46,143 bases of DNA from JANQLU01 sp964434955 (GTDB lineage Bacteria; Planctomycetota; Planctomycetia; Pirellulales; Pirellulaceae), in assembly GCA_964434955.1 (NCBI GenBank), contig CAYSXI010000017.1, positions 1-46,143 on the forward strand. The letters run 5' to 3'. Below the pieces are notes generated by a model, which did no database searches, had not been told where the DNA came from, and saw only the letters and a program-made list of their open reading frames with translations. The position numbers and the translations under genes were made by a program. Positions 25,752-34,716 of the stretch are shown here, one piece after another (the first letter of the stretch is position 1; every line of letters begins with the position of its first letter).

Positions 25752-25835
25752 AGGCCGCAAGGTCTGGGCAGCAAGGTCTGGGCAGCAAGGTCTGGGCAGC
25801 AAGGTTTAGGCAGCAAGGCTTAGACAGCAAGGCTT
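25752..25835 (+). repeat. Tandem repeat, 14 bp x 6
   Basis: Unit GGGCAGCAAGGTCT. Copies start at 25752, 25766, 25780, 25794, 25808 and 25822; the 25766 and 25780 copies are identical, and the outer ones have drifted. It ends 19 nt before the S4 start codon. Confidence 0.92.
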
Positions 25836-25854
25836 AGGCCGGGAAGACACAGGT

Positions 25855-26073
25855 ATGGAAAACGAAGCCCCGAATTTGGAACCCATTCGTCTCGATCAGT
25901 TCTTAAAATTGGTGAACGTTGTCGAGACCGGCGGACATGCCAAGATCGTCATTCAATCGGGCGAGGTCTTGTTGAATGGTGAAATTGAAACTCGTCGCCG
26001 CAAACAACTTATGCCCGACGATATTGTCGATGTCGCAGGAGAAAGTTTTCGGGTGGCGGACTTTGTTGAATGA
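25855..26073 (+). CDS. Small S4-domain RNA-binding protein (YbcJ-like)
   Basis: A 72-residue protein that is almost entirely one S4 domain: RLDQFLKLVNVVETGGHAK, then SGEVLLNGEIETRRRKQL. This matches the single-domain YbcJ family of RNA-binding proteins, which are about 70 residues long. The target RNA is unknown; S4 domains of this class usually contact structured rRNA or tRNA. The last six codons and stop are duplicated in perfect tandem just downstream. The 14-bp repeat array immediately upstream may lie in its leader. Confidence 0.85.
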   Translation: MENEAPNLEPIRLDQFLKLVNVVETGGHAKIVIQSGEVLLNGEIETRRRKQLMPDDIVDVAGESFRVADFVE

Positions 26074-26095
26074 CGGGGACTTTGTTGAATGACGG
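26058..26095 (+). repeat. Perfect 19-bp tandem duplication of the S4 gene end
   Basis: GGACTTTGTTGAATGACGG occurs twice back to back. The first copy encodes the final Asp-Phe-Val-Glu and stop of the S4 protein; the second is non-coding. Confidence 0.95.
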
Positions 26096-26339
26096 GGAGC
26101 GTCCAGGAATTGCGTTTACCACTCGTTGGATTTAAGGGCCGAGTTCACTCGCTTGATCCACTGGCCGAAATCACTTGTTTGCGTTTCGTGAATTGAATGG
26201 GAATTCATTTCCAACTCCATGCATTTCGCACCTCTGGGTTTGAAAACCGAGGACGGTTCGGGTCGCTCGAACCGCGCCAAAGGATTCCGAATGGAAGTAT
26301 TCCAAACGGACGAGCGAGTTCCGGGTCGAACGGGCCAAC
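26096..26339. other. Intergenic region between S4 and DUF1598-like genes
   Basis: About 245 nt between convergent genes. Apart from the flanking tandem duplication and terminator I see no gene or motif here. Confidence 0.45.
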
Positions 26340-26365
26340 AAAAAAGCCAGGTCGCGGGACCTGGC
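26340..26365 (-). terminator. Rho-independent terminator (minus strand)
   Basis: On the minus strand, GCCAGGTC pairs with GACCTGGC around a short CCGC loop and runs into six Ts. It lies 44 nt after the stop of the DUF1598-like gene. Confidence 0.9.
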
Positions 26366-26408
26366 TTCGTCGTTTTCTGGGAGTTGGTAAAAGCCCGAGG
26401 GCGATTAC

Positions 26409-27797
26409 TTATTTTGCATTCCACCACCAGTTTTCACCAGCAGCGTCGAGAGCCGCCGATCGAACGGCAGCAACTTTGACATCTTGTTTGGCATTATCCA
26501 AAACGCCCCACGAATCAACTTGAACACCACCGGAAGCGGTAACAAGAGTGCTGTTCGAGAGAGCACAGAAGCTGCACTGAGTTGGAACTGTTTTTGGAAC
26601 GTTCAAGCTCGGTGTGGCCAATTTTCCATTGTCGGTCATGTAAGGAAGTTCCAAGCCGACTTTCTTGAGCATGCCTTCTTTTTCAATCAAGGCAGCAACC
26701 ACGGACAAGTCCATGATGTTTTGCAGTTCTGCAAAAATCGGCTGCTTTTCAGCAAGCTTGTCGTAGTTTTTGGTCATGTTGTCAGCCCAGGTCTTGGCCA
26801 GCTTGTTGCTGCGGCCCGTACCCGTTCGTTTACCTGATTTTTCGACGACTTCGTTTTCCGTCAATGCTTTGACGCTACCTTCAATTTTCCAGGCAAGCTT
26901 ATCTTCGGTGTGCTTTACAGGCTCGTAGTTGCATTCCATCCAGAAGCGTGGAGTCAGCGTACCGAAACGCGAATTTTTCTTCTGGCACAACTCGAGGAAA
27001 CTTGGCATCCCTTTGATGGGTGCTTCTTCAAATCCCATACTGAGACGCTTCATTTGATAGTCAGCCGCAACCAGGACTTGAGCGAAGCGGCTATCTTTGT
27101 CGATACCCGTCAATGAAACGTCTTGAGGACCCATGACTTCTTCAACGGCAGTCGCGGCTCGCTCGTTGAAGCGTGAGCCAGAGCGCTGGAATTGGGTCAA
27201 GAACTTGGAAAGTTTCTTGTTGCCTTCTTCGGTCGGATTGATCGAAACGCTGATGCCGTAACCCTGTCGAGCATTCGAAGAGCTGCGAAGTGCAACCATC
27301 AAATCTTCTAAACGCAGTACGGGAAGGCCCGTCGTTTTACCGACGACGTTGCCCTGCTCGTCGACTTTCCAACCTTCGGCTGGTCCACCGATCAGGATGT
27401 CGTTCTTTTCGGGAACGAGCAAAACGTATTCAACGCGAAGCAGACCGGCCAGGTACTGTGCTTCTTCTGAAATTTTTGTTTTCTTTTCGACGGCTTTGGC
27501 CATTTCGGCGTGCAGACCACGCAATGAAACCATTCGCAATTGGACCTTGTCCGCCAACTGTCCATCAACTTTTCCAAGCTGTTTCAAGATAGCGTCGCGG
27601 GCCTCTTTATCGAGATCGGCCGAAGAGTTTTGAACAACGCCTTTGGAGTTGATCAGAACACCACCGATCTGCTGAATTTGTTGACCGTTGAAAAACTGCG
27701 CCGAAGCGGATGACGTGCAAACCGCAAGGCAAATGCATGCAACCAATCCCGTAAAACGACGAACGAGATTTTGATTGGCGTCGAATCGACTCGACAT
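26409..27797 (-). CDS. Secreted DUF1598-like protein
   Basis: A 462-residue protein with a signal peptide (hydrophobic core FTGLVACICLAVC, cleavage near SASAQ). It resembles a Planctomycete-specific secreted family usually labelled DUF1598: a GGVLINSKGVVQ motif after the signal and a conserved middle with GYGISVSINPTEEG. The start at 27797 is chosen because GGGAG lies about 12 nt upstream and a normal signal peptide results. Codon choice is rich in GGT, GCT and AAC-type codons, and a strong terminator follows, so expression may be appreciable. Function is unknown; the family label is from memory and moderately certain. Confidence 0.7.
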   Translation of the reverse strand: MSSRFDANQNLVRRFTGLVACICLAVCTSSASAQFFNGQQIQQIGGVLINSKGVVQNSSADLDKEARDAILKQLGKVDGQLADKVQLRMVSLRGLHAEMAKAVEKKTKISEEAQYLAGLLRVEYVLLVPEKNDILIGGPAEGWKVDEQGNVVGKTTGLPVLRLEDLMVALRSSSNARQGYGISVSINPTEEGNKKLSKFLTQFQRSGSRFNERAATAVEEVMGPQDVSLTGIDKDSRFAQVLVAADYQMKRLSMGFEEAPIKGMPSFLELCQKKNSRFGTLTPRFWMECNYEPVKHTEDKLAWKIEGSVKALTENEVVEKSGKRTGTGRSNKLAKTWADNMTKNYDKLAEKQPIFAELQNIMDLSVVAALIEKEGMLKKVGLELPYMTDNGKLATPSLNVPKTVPTQCSFCALSNSTLVTASGGVQVDSWGVLDNAKQDVKVAAVRSAALDAAGENWWWNAK

Positions 27798-28208
27798 AGT
27801 TAAAAACTCCCGGAGTAAAAAATCGCCTTGCCCCAATATTTTCCCGCAAAAGCCAGCGTTTTGACTTGACCGAATTCAACATCTCAGCAAATGCAATACA
27901 ATGAGATGAGGGAACACGACCAGCAAAGGCTGGTACACACGGATTTGGCCTTTAAGATTATAGTAATACTATTCTGAATCGCCCTGAGACGAAGTTCTCG
28001 CCCATTAATGGCGAAAATCACGCGTTTCGGCAAAGAGCAAACCCAAATTTCAGCGTAATCACGATTCCCTGCAAAAGCAAGAAAATGGCTTGAAAACGCA
28101 TATAAATTCCTGTGCAAGCCAAGGACTGGCCGGCACTTGTGTCAACTTTGACACTCATTTCAATTATACGTCGCAATTTCGGCGATAAGAAAAAAAGAGA
28201 ACATTGGT
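27798..28208. promoter_or_regulatory. Divergent control region with palindrome
   Basis: About 410 nt between the DUF1598-like gene and the sigma-54 activator. It contains a small hairpin ACCAGC-AAAG-GCTGGT (27919-27934). It also contains a perfect palindrome GTGTCAA-CT-TTGACAC (28139-28154) that includes a TTGACA box, 55 nt before the activator start. I found no convincing -10 at the normal spacing from that box. Confidence 0.45.
28139..28154 (+). promoter_or_regulatory. 16-bp palindrome upstream of the activator gene
   Basis: GTGTCAA-CT-TTGACAC is a perfect inverted repeat with a 2-nt centre. Its position just upstream of a regulator gene suggests an operator, possibly for autoregulation. 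The binding protein is unknown. Confidence 0.4.
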
Positions 28209-30232
28209 TTGAATGCATACCTGGTAATTCGAGACGGTACGAAATGGTCTGACGTTTTCAGGCTAATTCCCGGCAGAACCGTCACAATCGGGCGTGCTTC
28301 GACCAACCAAATCGTGATCAAGGAGGATCAGGCCAGCCGGAACCATGCTGAAATCTTTCAAAATGAAGGCAATTGGTATGTCCGGGACCTGGATTCCAGA
28401 AACGGGACCGCCATCGGGGATGACCGGCTCGTCGGGGACAAACGGCTCGACGCCGGGGATACGATCTGGATCGCCAAGACTCAGCTTGAATTCGTTCACG
28501 ATCTCTCAACGGCTTACAAGAAGCCCAGCAAAAACAAGAACAATCGCGGCCCGGAAACCATCGCCGGCCTGGAAATTGCCGAAGNNNNNNNNNNNNNNNN
28601 NNNNNNNNNGTTGCGGAACCGACGACGATCACTCATCGCCGCGGACAAACTCGATTCCTCGTCGATTCCCCCGCGACGGAAGAGGAAGCTTCAACGTCAT
28701 CGGTCGGCCTTGCCGCAAAAAAGCTCTGCCGGCTTGGTTTCGAACTCGCCAATCAAACGACTGTTCGCAGTATTGCCAAGCTGGCCTTGGACGGATTGTT
28801 CGAAGGCGCGAAATGCGATGCCGGAGCGGTTTTGATTTTGCCGGCCGGCAAGCGATCCACGCCCAAACCTGAAGATCTTGATATCGTCGCCTGGAAATCC
28901 GTCAACAAACCCAGCTACCAACGCGTTTCCAAGTTCCTTGCGGAAACGGTGATGCGTGAGGGCGAAGCGGTCTTGGCGCGGGACATTCAGGACGATAGCG
29001 CGTTGGGAATACGCGACTCCAAAGGGGAAATTCACGCGACGAGTGTGATATGTGCGCCGATTCGATTCAAAGAACGTGCGGTCGGGATCGTCCATCTTTA
29101 TTCCACACGCGGTGAAAAAATCCTCGACCCGGATGATTTGGAATACACGCTTGCCGTCGCTGAAAACGTTGCCCTGGCAATGAAAACCCGTTTTCGCGAA
29201 CAAAAGCTGGTTGAGGATCTCAGCAAAACCAAAACAGAAATTGATCAGCTTCGGGAACAGCTTGGGGCAGAAAGCGAAATCATCGGTAGCAGCGAACCGA
29301 TGCTGCGAGTTCACCAGCAAATTCATCGGGCCGCACCGAGCAACGCGACGGTCCTGATTCGAGGTGAAAGTGGAGTCGGAAAAGAGCTTGTCGCGCGAGC
29401 CGTGCACTTTGCCAGCCCGCGAAGGAAAGGCCCTTTTGTCTGCCTCAATTGTGCAGCCCTCTCAGAAACGCTTCTCGAAAGCGAGTTGTTTGGTCACGAG
29501 AAAGGCGCCTTTACGGGTGCGACCGATCGAAAAGTCGGAAAGTTTGAGGCCGCGCACCAAGGCACTTTGATGCTGGACGAGATTGGAGAAATGAGTCCCT
29601 CCATCCAGGCCAAGTTTCTCCGCGTCCTTGAGGGTCATCCTTTTGAACGCGTCGGTGGAAGCAAAGCGATCTCGGTGGATGTCCGAGTCATCGCGGCAAC
29701 CAACCGTGATCTTGAGCAAGCCGTCCGCGACAAGACATTCCGCAAAGACCTCTATTTCCGCTTGCATGTCGTCCAGATTGATGTTCCGCCTTTGCGAAAG
29801 CGTCCTGACGATATCGCCGAACTCGCTGACTTCTTTTTGCAGAAGTTCAATTTGACAACCGGACGGCGGATTCAGGAGTTTTCCAAGGCCGCGCTCAATC
29901 AATTGAAGACCTATCGTTGGCCGGGAAACGTTCGAGAGCTGAAGAATGTGGTCGAACGGGCCGTCGTTTTGGCGCGTACCGACGTGATTGAAATCGACGA
30001 GCTGAATCTCTCCAACTTGTCGACGGCCAGCGAATCGCAAATGGACGTGAGCCCCAGTGCTTACCAGCCGATCTCGCTTGCGGAGATGGAAAGACATCAC
30101 ATTCTGAATACGCTTAAAGCGACCGGCTGGAATAAAAGCCGGACGGCAAAAATTCTGGGAATCGAACGTTCGACGCTTGATCGAAAAATTCGACGATACG
30201 AAATCACGCGGCGCAATTCGGCAGAAATCTAA
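28209..30232 (+). CDS. FHA-GAF-sigma-54 activator (AAA+, Fis HTH), split by assembly gap
   Basis: One gene interrupted by 25 Ns. Residues ~1-100 are an FHA phosphothreonine-binding domain (TVTIGRASTNQIVI, then RNHAE, then DLDSRNGTAIG). After the gap comes a GAF-like sensor, then an AAA+ domain with Walker A GESGVGKE, the sigma-54 contact loop GAFTGA and Walker B MLDEIGEM. A Fis-type helix-turn-helix follows (GWNKSRTAKILGIERSTLDR). It should activate sigma-54 promoters, with the FHA domain linking it to Ser/Thr kinase signals. The start is TTG, with AGAGA about 9 nt upstream. The frame before the gap does not match the frame after it, so the true gap length is not 25. Two PEP-CTERM genes lie downstream. 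Confidence 0.9.
28585..28609. other. Assembly gap (25 Ns)
   Basis: Unknown bases inside the activator gene, between the FHA and GAF domains. A continuous reading frame needs a gap length that leaves remainder 2 on division by 3; 25 leaves 1. Confidence 0.99.
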
Positions 30233-30619
30233 GCCCTGCCCGGCGCTTATTGGGTTGGATCTCGGTCTGGCCTGATGGGAAAAGAATGACGCGACATTTG
30301 ATGTTTTGGTGATTTCGCTCACGACTTTCAATAATCCCGCCTCGATTCACAAAATCTTATTATTCCGCGAGGCGATTCAAACGCCTTTATTAAAAGGGTT
30401 TCGTGCGCCCCCATTTTAATTCGCAAGTAACGTTCTCGCTTTTCTTGCCAAATTTGTCCTCCGCCGCCTTGCATCTCGGTAATGAAAATGGGCTACTAAA
30501 GGGGCAGCATCCATCGGGGGCAAGCTTGGTCTTATCTGTTTGTCTCTGACGCCTTGTTCTGCTGCGTCAATGTTCTTTTCATGATTTTGCAACACTGATT
30601 TCGGGACGGAGATCTAGAG
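30233..30619. other. Intergenic region before the first PEP-CTERM gene
   Basis: About 390 nt without a gene. It contains inverted GCCTCG (30339-30344) / CGAGGC pairs and AGGCG-attcaaa-CGCCT (30370-30386), followed by an AT-rich stretch; these may form competing hairpins. I searched by eye for a -24/-12 (GG-N10-GC) promoter and found none that fits well. Confidence 0.4.
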
Positions 30620-31522
30620 ATGCACCTTTGTTTTAAGTCGAGCGCTCTCGTTGCGCTCGCGCTGGTGGCTTCTATGGCCATCCAGACGAAAACGTCGGCA
30701 GATCTATTGCTGACCAGCGGAGCCAGCAGCTTCAATTTCGACACGGACGCTTCTGGTGATTTTTCTTTGGCACGCGGAGGATTCCCAAACGTTCTCGCGG
30801 GCTTGGACTTCTCGATTCGGACGCGCTACGGTGCCCCGGGATCGCAAACGGAGTCAATCTTTCGGTTTGGCAATGAGTTGACGATTCAGTCGGCCACTCA
30901 GACCGGAGCCCAATCCGGCCAAATCGTACTCAATTCGGTGATTGTTCCCGGTTCCAGCAACCCTTCTCCAGCCTCCGATCTTTTGATCCCGGTTTTGGAC
31001 CTCGCGTTGGTCGAAAATGCGAGAGGTGATGCGGAACTAACGTTTACACTCACCACGGTCGGCGTGAATTTTACCGATCTGTCGGGAATCGGCGCCACAT
31101 CGACCTTGGACATCGACACGTTTTTCGTTTGGGACTACGCGAGTGACTCATCGGCAACCGGTGGCGAAGTCACGGGCATCGCACAATACAATGGCGAAAA
31201 AGCCATTGCTGGCGACAGTTCAGGCAACGGATTGGTCCTGGTTCAAGGAGATGCCGATTCGGTCGAAATCAATACGCCAACTGACTTGGATAACGTGATC
31301 ACGACCGGTGGTGACTTCTCAAACACAAACGGCCCAAATGGAGTACTGTCGGGTGGATTCCAGTTTTCGGATTCCTTCAATTCAGGCACTTCGTTTGTTT
31401 CCATTCAACAAGGTTCCATCGTGGCCATCCCTGAGCCAACGGCTGGAACCCTGTTTGCCTTGCTCATGGTCGCTGGATTCGGATTCATCTGGTTCGATTC
31501 CCGTCGCTTGCGAAGAGCATAA
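30620..31522 (+). CDS. PEP-CTERM sorting-domain protein
   Basis: A 300-residue exported protein. The signal peptide covers about residues 1-27 (ending KTSA). The C terminus has the PEP-CTERM tripartite signal: AIPEP, then hydrophobic TLFALLMVAGFGFIWF, then the basic tail DSRRLRRA. This predicts recognition by an exosortase. The body is beta-rich and low in cysteine, with no recognisable enzyme domain. GGAG lies about 8 nt before the ATG, and a strong terminator follows. It lies 3' of the FHA-type sigma-54 activator; regulation by it is possible but unproven. Confidence 0.88.
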   Translation: MHLCFKSSALVALALVASMAIQTKTSADLLLTSGASSFNFDTDASGDFSLARGGFPNVLAGLDFSIRTRYGAPGSQTESIFRFGNELTIQSATQTGAQSGQIVLNSVIVPGSSNPSPASDLLIPVLDLALVENARGDAELTFTLTTVGVNFTDLSGIGATSTLDIDTFFVWDYASDSSATGGEVTGIAQYNGEKAIAGDSSGNGLVLVQGDADSVEINTPTDLDNVITTGGDFSNTNGPNGVLSGGFQFSDSFNSGTSFVSIQQGSIVAIPEPTAGTLFALLMVAGFGFIWFDSRRLRRA

Positions 31523-31532
31523 AAAAATCCAA

Positions 31533-31564
31533 CGGGGCTCGGCACTGCTCGAGCCCCGATTTTG
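31533..31564 (+). terminator. Rho-independent terminator after PEP-CTERM gene
   Basis: CGGGGCTCG (31533-31541) pairs with CGAGCCCCG (31550-31558) around an 8-nt loop, followed by ATTTTG. Confidence 0.85.
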
Positions 31565-31773
31565 ATTGCCCCGGAAAAACGCAAATCTTCCCCGACCCAA
31601 TTGGTCGTTTGCATCCCGGGGCTCTCTCTCCCGACCGGTTGTTTCGTTCGAAGCGAGGTTGGGATCACGATATCGTTAATACATTTTTGATTTGGTCATG
31701 TGGACGGATTGAATGCATTTCCAAATCCAGCAGCACCGCTGTTGTTCTTGTCTCTGCAACTTGGATTAGCCGC

Positions 31774-32487
31774 ATGCCCCTCAAACTTTTTGGCGCCGCC
31801 TTAATTTCGGTCGCGTTAAGCGCTTTCTCTATCTCCCCAGCTTCGGCAGATTTTCTTCTGACATTTGATGACGGTGATTCATTTGACGGCGATGCCGCCA
31901 CTCAAATGAATGACGCAACGGATCAGGCGGGCCCGTTCAATCTTGGATCGATTCAATCGGCGATTTTGACGACGCGAAAAATTAACGGCGTCGTTGCTTC
32001 TACCGAGCAAAACACTTTGGAAACCAACGAGTTCAAGTTGGGAATCGACTCGGCCGGCGTCAATGGCGGCGAGAAAAACAATTGGAACGATGGAGAATCC
32101 TGGACTTTCGATTTCAATGCGGAGGTTCATTTTGCAGGAATTAATCTGGGCGGCATGACGTCCGGCGAAGCGTTCACCGTACAATCCGACTCGTTCATTG
32201 GGTTCGTTCCGGTCGGAGCACTCGGTGACGGAGTCAGCTTCAATTCAGCAACCGGAACGTTTACTTTTAGCGGCGACGCCAACAATGATGATTTCGAAGT
32301 TTCCGATTTGGGCGGAAACGCTGCAAAAATCACAGCCGGAGATGAAGTAACGATTGCCTTCAGTGGTGGGGAGGCATTTGTTCAGTCCCTGACTTTGTCC
32401 TCGGCCATTCCGGAACCAGGCTCCGGGATGTTGATTGTCGTTTTGGCAGCGGGACTCGCGATCGGTCAAAGGCGCCGAAGATCGTAA
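31774..32487 (+). CDS. PEP-CTERM sorting-domain protein
   Basis: A 237-residue exported protein starting at the ATG at 31774, which gives a good signal peptide (KLFGAALISVALSAFSI, cleavage near SASA). The frame is open further upstream, but that part is not signal-like. The C terminus carries AIPEPGSGM, a hydrophobic stretch and the basic RRRRS end of the PEP-CTERM signal. The body is acidic and Gly/Asn/Asp-rich (DFLLTFDDGDSFDGD), like a beta-sandwich surface protein. It is a separate unit from the preceding PEP-CTERM gene, since a terminator lies between them. Confidence 0.85.
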   Translation: MPLKLFGAALISVALSAFSISPASADFLLTFDDGDSFDGDAATQMNDATDQAGPFNLGSIQSAILTTRKINGVVASTEQNTLETNEFKLGIDSAGVNGGEKNNWNDGESWTFDFNAEVHFAGINLGGMTSGEAFTVQSDSFIGFVPVGALGDGVSFNSATGTFTFSGDANNDDFEVSDLGGNAAKITAGDEVTIAFSGGEAFVQSLTLSSAIPEPGSGMLIVVLAAGLAIGQRRRRS

Positions 32488-32529
32488 ACCGATCGACGAA
32501 AAAAACGACAAGAGTTTGAACCCTCCGCG

Positions 32530-32566
32530 CCGCGACGCGAAACATAAAATTTCCGTCGCGGTATTT
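32530..32566. terminator. Possible terminator between convergent genes
   Basis: CCGCGAC (32530-32536) can pair with GTCGCGG (32555-32561) across an 18-nt loop, followed by TATTTT. The loop is long, so this is a modest candidate. Confidence 0.35.
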
Positions 32567-32603
32567 TCGTGACGATTCTGACGCGGCCATTCAATATCGG
32601 TCG

Positions 32604-33266
32604 TCACTCGATTGCCGGTTTTGCGACTGACGGTTTTGCTTGACCTTCGATGACATTTCCCAAGCTACGGAATTTGCGATCCAGTTTGGTCAACTCCATT
32701 TCCTTTTGGCTTTGCAATTCAGCGAACTCTTCCTGATACCTTAAAGCGAGTGTGTCGTGATTTGCCTGGGAAATGAAATTCTTCAGTGAGTCAATCTCTT
32801 CCGACAAAAGTTGTTGTTGTTGATCGACATATTGGCGAACCCAACTGGTCAAATCTCTCTCACCTACATTGAGTTCCCGGCAAACCTGGGAAATCATGGC
32901 CTCACCCTTCAGAATTTTTTGAGCAACACCATCGCGGTACTTTTGTGAGAACCGATCTTCGTTCTCCTGAATGCTCACGAGGGAATCTCGTTGAACAATG
33001 AAATTTCCGTGAGGCATTTCTTCTTCGATCCGCGCATCTTTGTGCTGATCGGATTCAAAATCCCGGATACCGCGAATCGGATACGTCAGTAAGAAACTGC
33101 GGGTGCCGCAGTACGGGCATTTCCAAGGCCCAAGTTTCAACAGGGAGACGGCTCGCAGAGTAAACCAATCCAGAATCCGAAACAGCCGCGAATCAATTTG
33201 ACGAACCAAACACAGATTCTGAACGCAACCTCGGCAGAATCCTTTTCGCTTGATCGGACCAAACAT
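32604..33266 (-). CDS. Zinc-ribbon / HTH / coiled-coil protein of unknown function
   Basis: A 220-residue protein. Cys11-x2-Cys14 and Cys50-x2-Cys53 (KCPYCG) suggest a zinc ribbon. Residues ~108-150 (KYRDGVAQKILKGEA, then ISQVCRELNVGERDLTSWV) look like the helix-turn-helix of IS3-type transposase OrfA proteins. The last ~65 residues are a predicted coiled coil. No integrase or DDE catalytic domain is present or adjacent, and no inverted repeats were seen. It may be a transposase-derived DNA-binding protein turned regulator. The gene is divergent from the pseudouridine synthase gene. I do not recognise a named family. Confidence 0.65.
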   Translation of the reverse strand: MFGPIKRKGFCRGCVQNLCLVRQIDSRLFRILDWFTLRAVSLLKLGPWKCPYCGTRSFLLTYPIRGIRDFESDQHKDARIEEEMPHGNFIVQRDSLVSIQENEDRFSQKYRDGVAQKILKGEAMISQVCRELNVGERDLTSWVRQYVDQQQQLLSEEIDSLKNFISQANHDTLALRYQEEFAELQSQKEMELTKLDRKFRSLGNVIEGQAKPSVAKPAIE

Positions 33267-33515
33267 GAACGCCTCAATCGGACCAACATATCTTCGACAA
33301 CCGATTCGTCAGCGAATTTGACGAGAATCGGGCCGGACTGGAAATTTCACACTTACATAGTTTAAACGCAAATGAAATATTACATTCACATTCATTTTCG
33401 CAGCAAGGAAAATTTCCATCCAACTTTTCGATTTGCGCTCAATTTTTTGGGTCAGTTAGGTTATTTACCGAACAGTGAAGATGCGACAAATGAACAACCC
33501 CGGTAACGTCCAACC

Positions 33516-34526
33516 ATGAACCTCTCCACCGAAAATAGTGAGCCAGAATCCGACGAGTATGTTGTCGACGCCGAACAAACCGGTGCGCGAGTCGACGTCT
33601 ACCTGATGTCCCAGTTGAAAAACATTAGCCGCGTCAAGATCGGTCGCCTGATCAATCAAGGGAACATCAAAATTGATGGCAAGCAGATCAAGCCATCGCA
33701 TCGACTGAAAGAAAACGAAGTGATCCAGGTTCTGATTCCGCCGCCCGAACCGATGGGTTCGAAACCGGAAAACATCGAGCTGGATGTTCTACACGAAGAT
33801 GATGATTTGATCGTCGTGAACAAACCTGCGGGAATGGTCGTTCACCCTGCTAAAGGCAATTGGTCGGGAACTCTGACTGCGGCACTCACATATCGTTTTT
33901 CCCAACTCAGTTCGATCGGTGGAGACATGCGTCCGGGCATCGTCCACCGGCTTGATCGAGACACCACCGGCGTCATTCTCGTAGCCAAAAACGACGTCGC
34001 TCACATGAATTTGACTCGCCAATTTGAGCAAAGAACGGTCGAAAAAACTTATGTCGCCATTGTCAGCCCTTCTCCGGACCGCGATCGCGACTGGATTCGT
34101 GAACCCATTGGCGTTCACCCTTACCAGCGAGAGAAGATGGCGATTCGAGCCGGCCACCGGACAAGCCGTGACGCGGAAACATTCTTTGAAGTTCAAGAAC
34201 GATTCAAGGGATACGCTTTGATTCACTGTTTTCCAAAGACAGGCCGCACCCATCAAATACGTGTTCACCTTGCCCACCTGAATTGTCCGATTCTCTGCGA
34301 CCGACTTTACAGTAGCCGAGCAAGAATTGAAGAAAACACCATTGCCGGAATGCCGCTTTCAGAGAGCGACAATGCTGTCTTGCTTGAGCGACAAGCACTG
34401 CATGCACATTCCATCGTGCTCAAACACCCTGCGTCGGGGGAACCAGTTCAATTTGATGCTCCGCTCGCTGACGACATGGAAAACGTTCTTAGCAGCCTGC
34501 GAAAGCACCGAAACGACCTCGACTAG
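33516..34526 (+). CDS. RluA/RluD family 23S rRNA pseudouridine synthase
   Basis: A 336-residue enzyme. An S4 RNA-binding domain covers about residues 22-75 (RVDVYLMSQL, then SRVKIGRLINQGNIKIDG). The catalytic domain has the family motif HRLDRDTTG, with Asp147 as the nucleophile, and the later KTGRTHQIRVHL motif. It isomerises uridines in rRNA; the S4-plus-catalytic layout and length are as in RluD, but RluC-like specificity cannot be excluded. The ATG at 33516 follows a ~250-nt divergent region; the ribosome site is weak. The next gene begins about 190 nt downstream and appears unrelated. Confidence 0.93.
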   Translation: MNLSTENSEPESDEYVVDAEQTGARVDVYLMSQLKNISRVKIGRLINQGNIKIDGKQIKPSHRLKENEVIQVLIPPPEPMGSKPENIELDVLHEDDDLIVVNKPAGMVVHPAKGNWSGTLTAALTYRFSQLSSIGGDMRPGIVHRLDRDTTGVILVAKNDVAHMNLTRQFEQRTVEKTYVAIVSPSPDRDRDWIREPIGVHPYQREKMAIRAGHRTSRDAETFFEVQERFKGYALIHCFPKTGRTHQIRVHLAHLNCPILCDRLYSSRARIEENTIAGMPLSESDNAVLLERQALHAHSIVLKHPASGEPVQFDAPLADDMENVLSSLRKHRNDLD

Positions 34527-34716
34527 CCTGCCACCAAGGCCATTAGCGATCGAGCAAGTCTTGCTAGCGGCTGCATGCATTGGCATTCGAAAGCGCATAT
34601 TCGTTTGCTAAGCTCACCGGCCGTTTGATGACGCGCCGGTCTTACGACGCACCTTCTGTTGACGCGCCACTCTGTCGGCTACGTCAATCCGGTGAATGCA
34701 CCAATTTGGTGAATGG

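Noticed and set aside
25698..25835. Possible CRISPR array
   Set aside because: The units are 11-14 bp with no unique spacers between them, and no cas genes are present; these are simple tandem repeats.
28209..28835. Separate short FHA-only protein
   Set aside because: The frame after the Ns gives sequence without family features, while the other frame continues into GAF and AAA+ domains; this is one gene broken by the gap.
30233..30619. Sigma-54 promoter before the first PEP-CTERM gene
   Set aside because: A TTTTGCAA stretch looked like a -12 element, but there is no GG at the required distance upstream.
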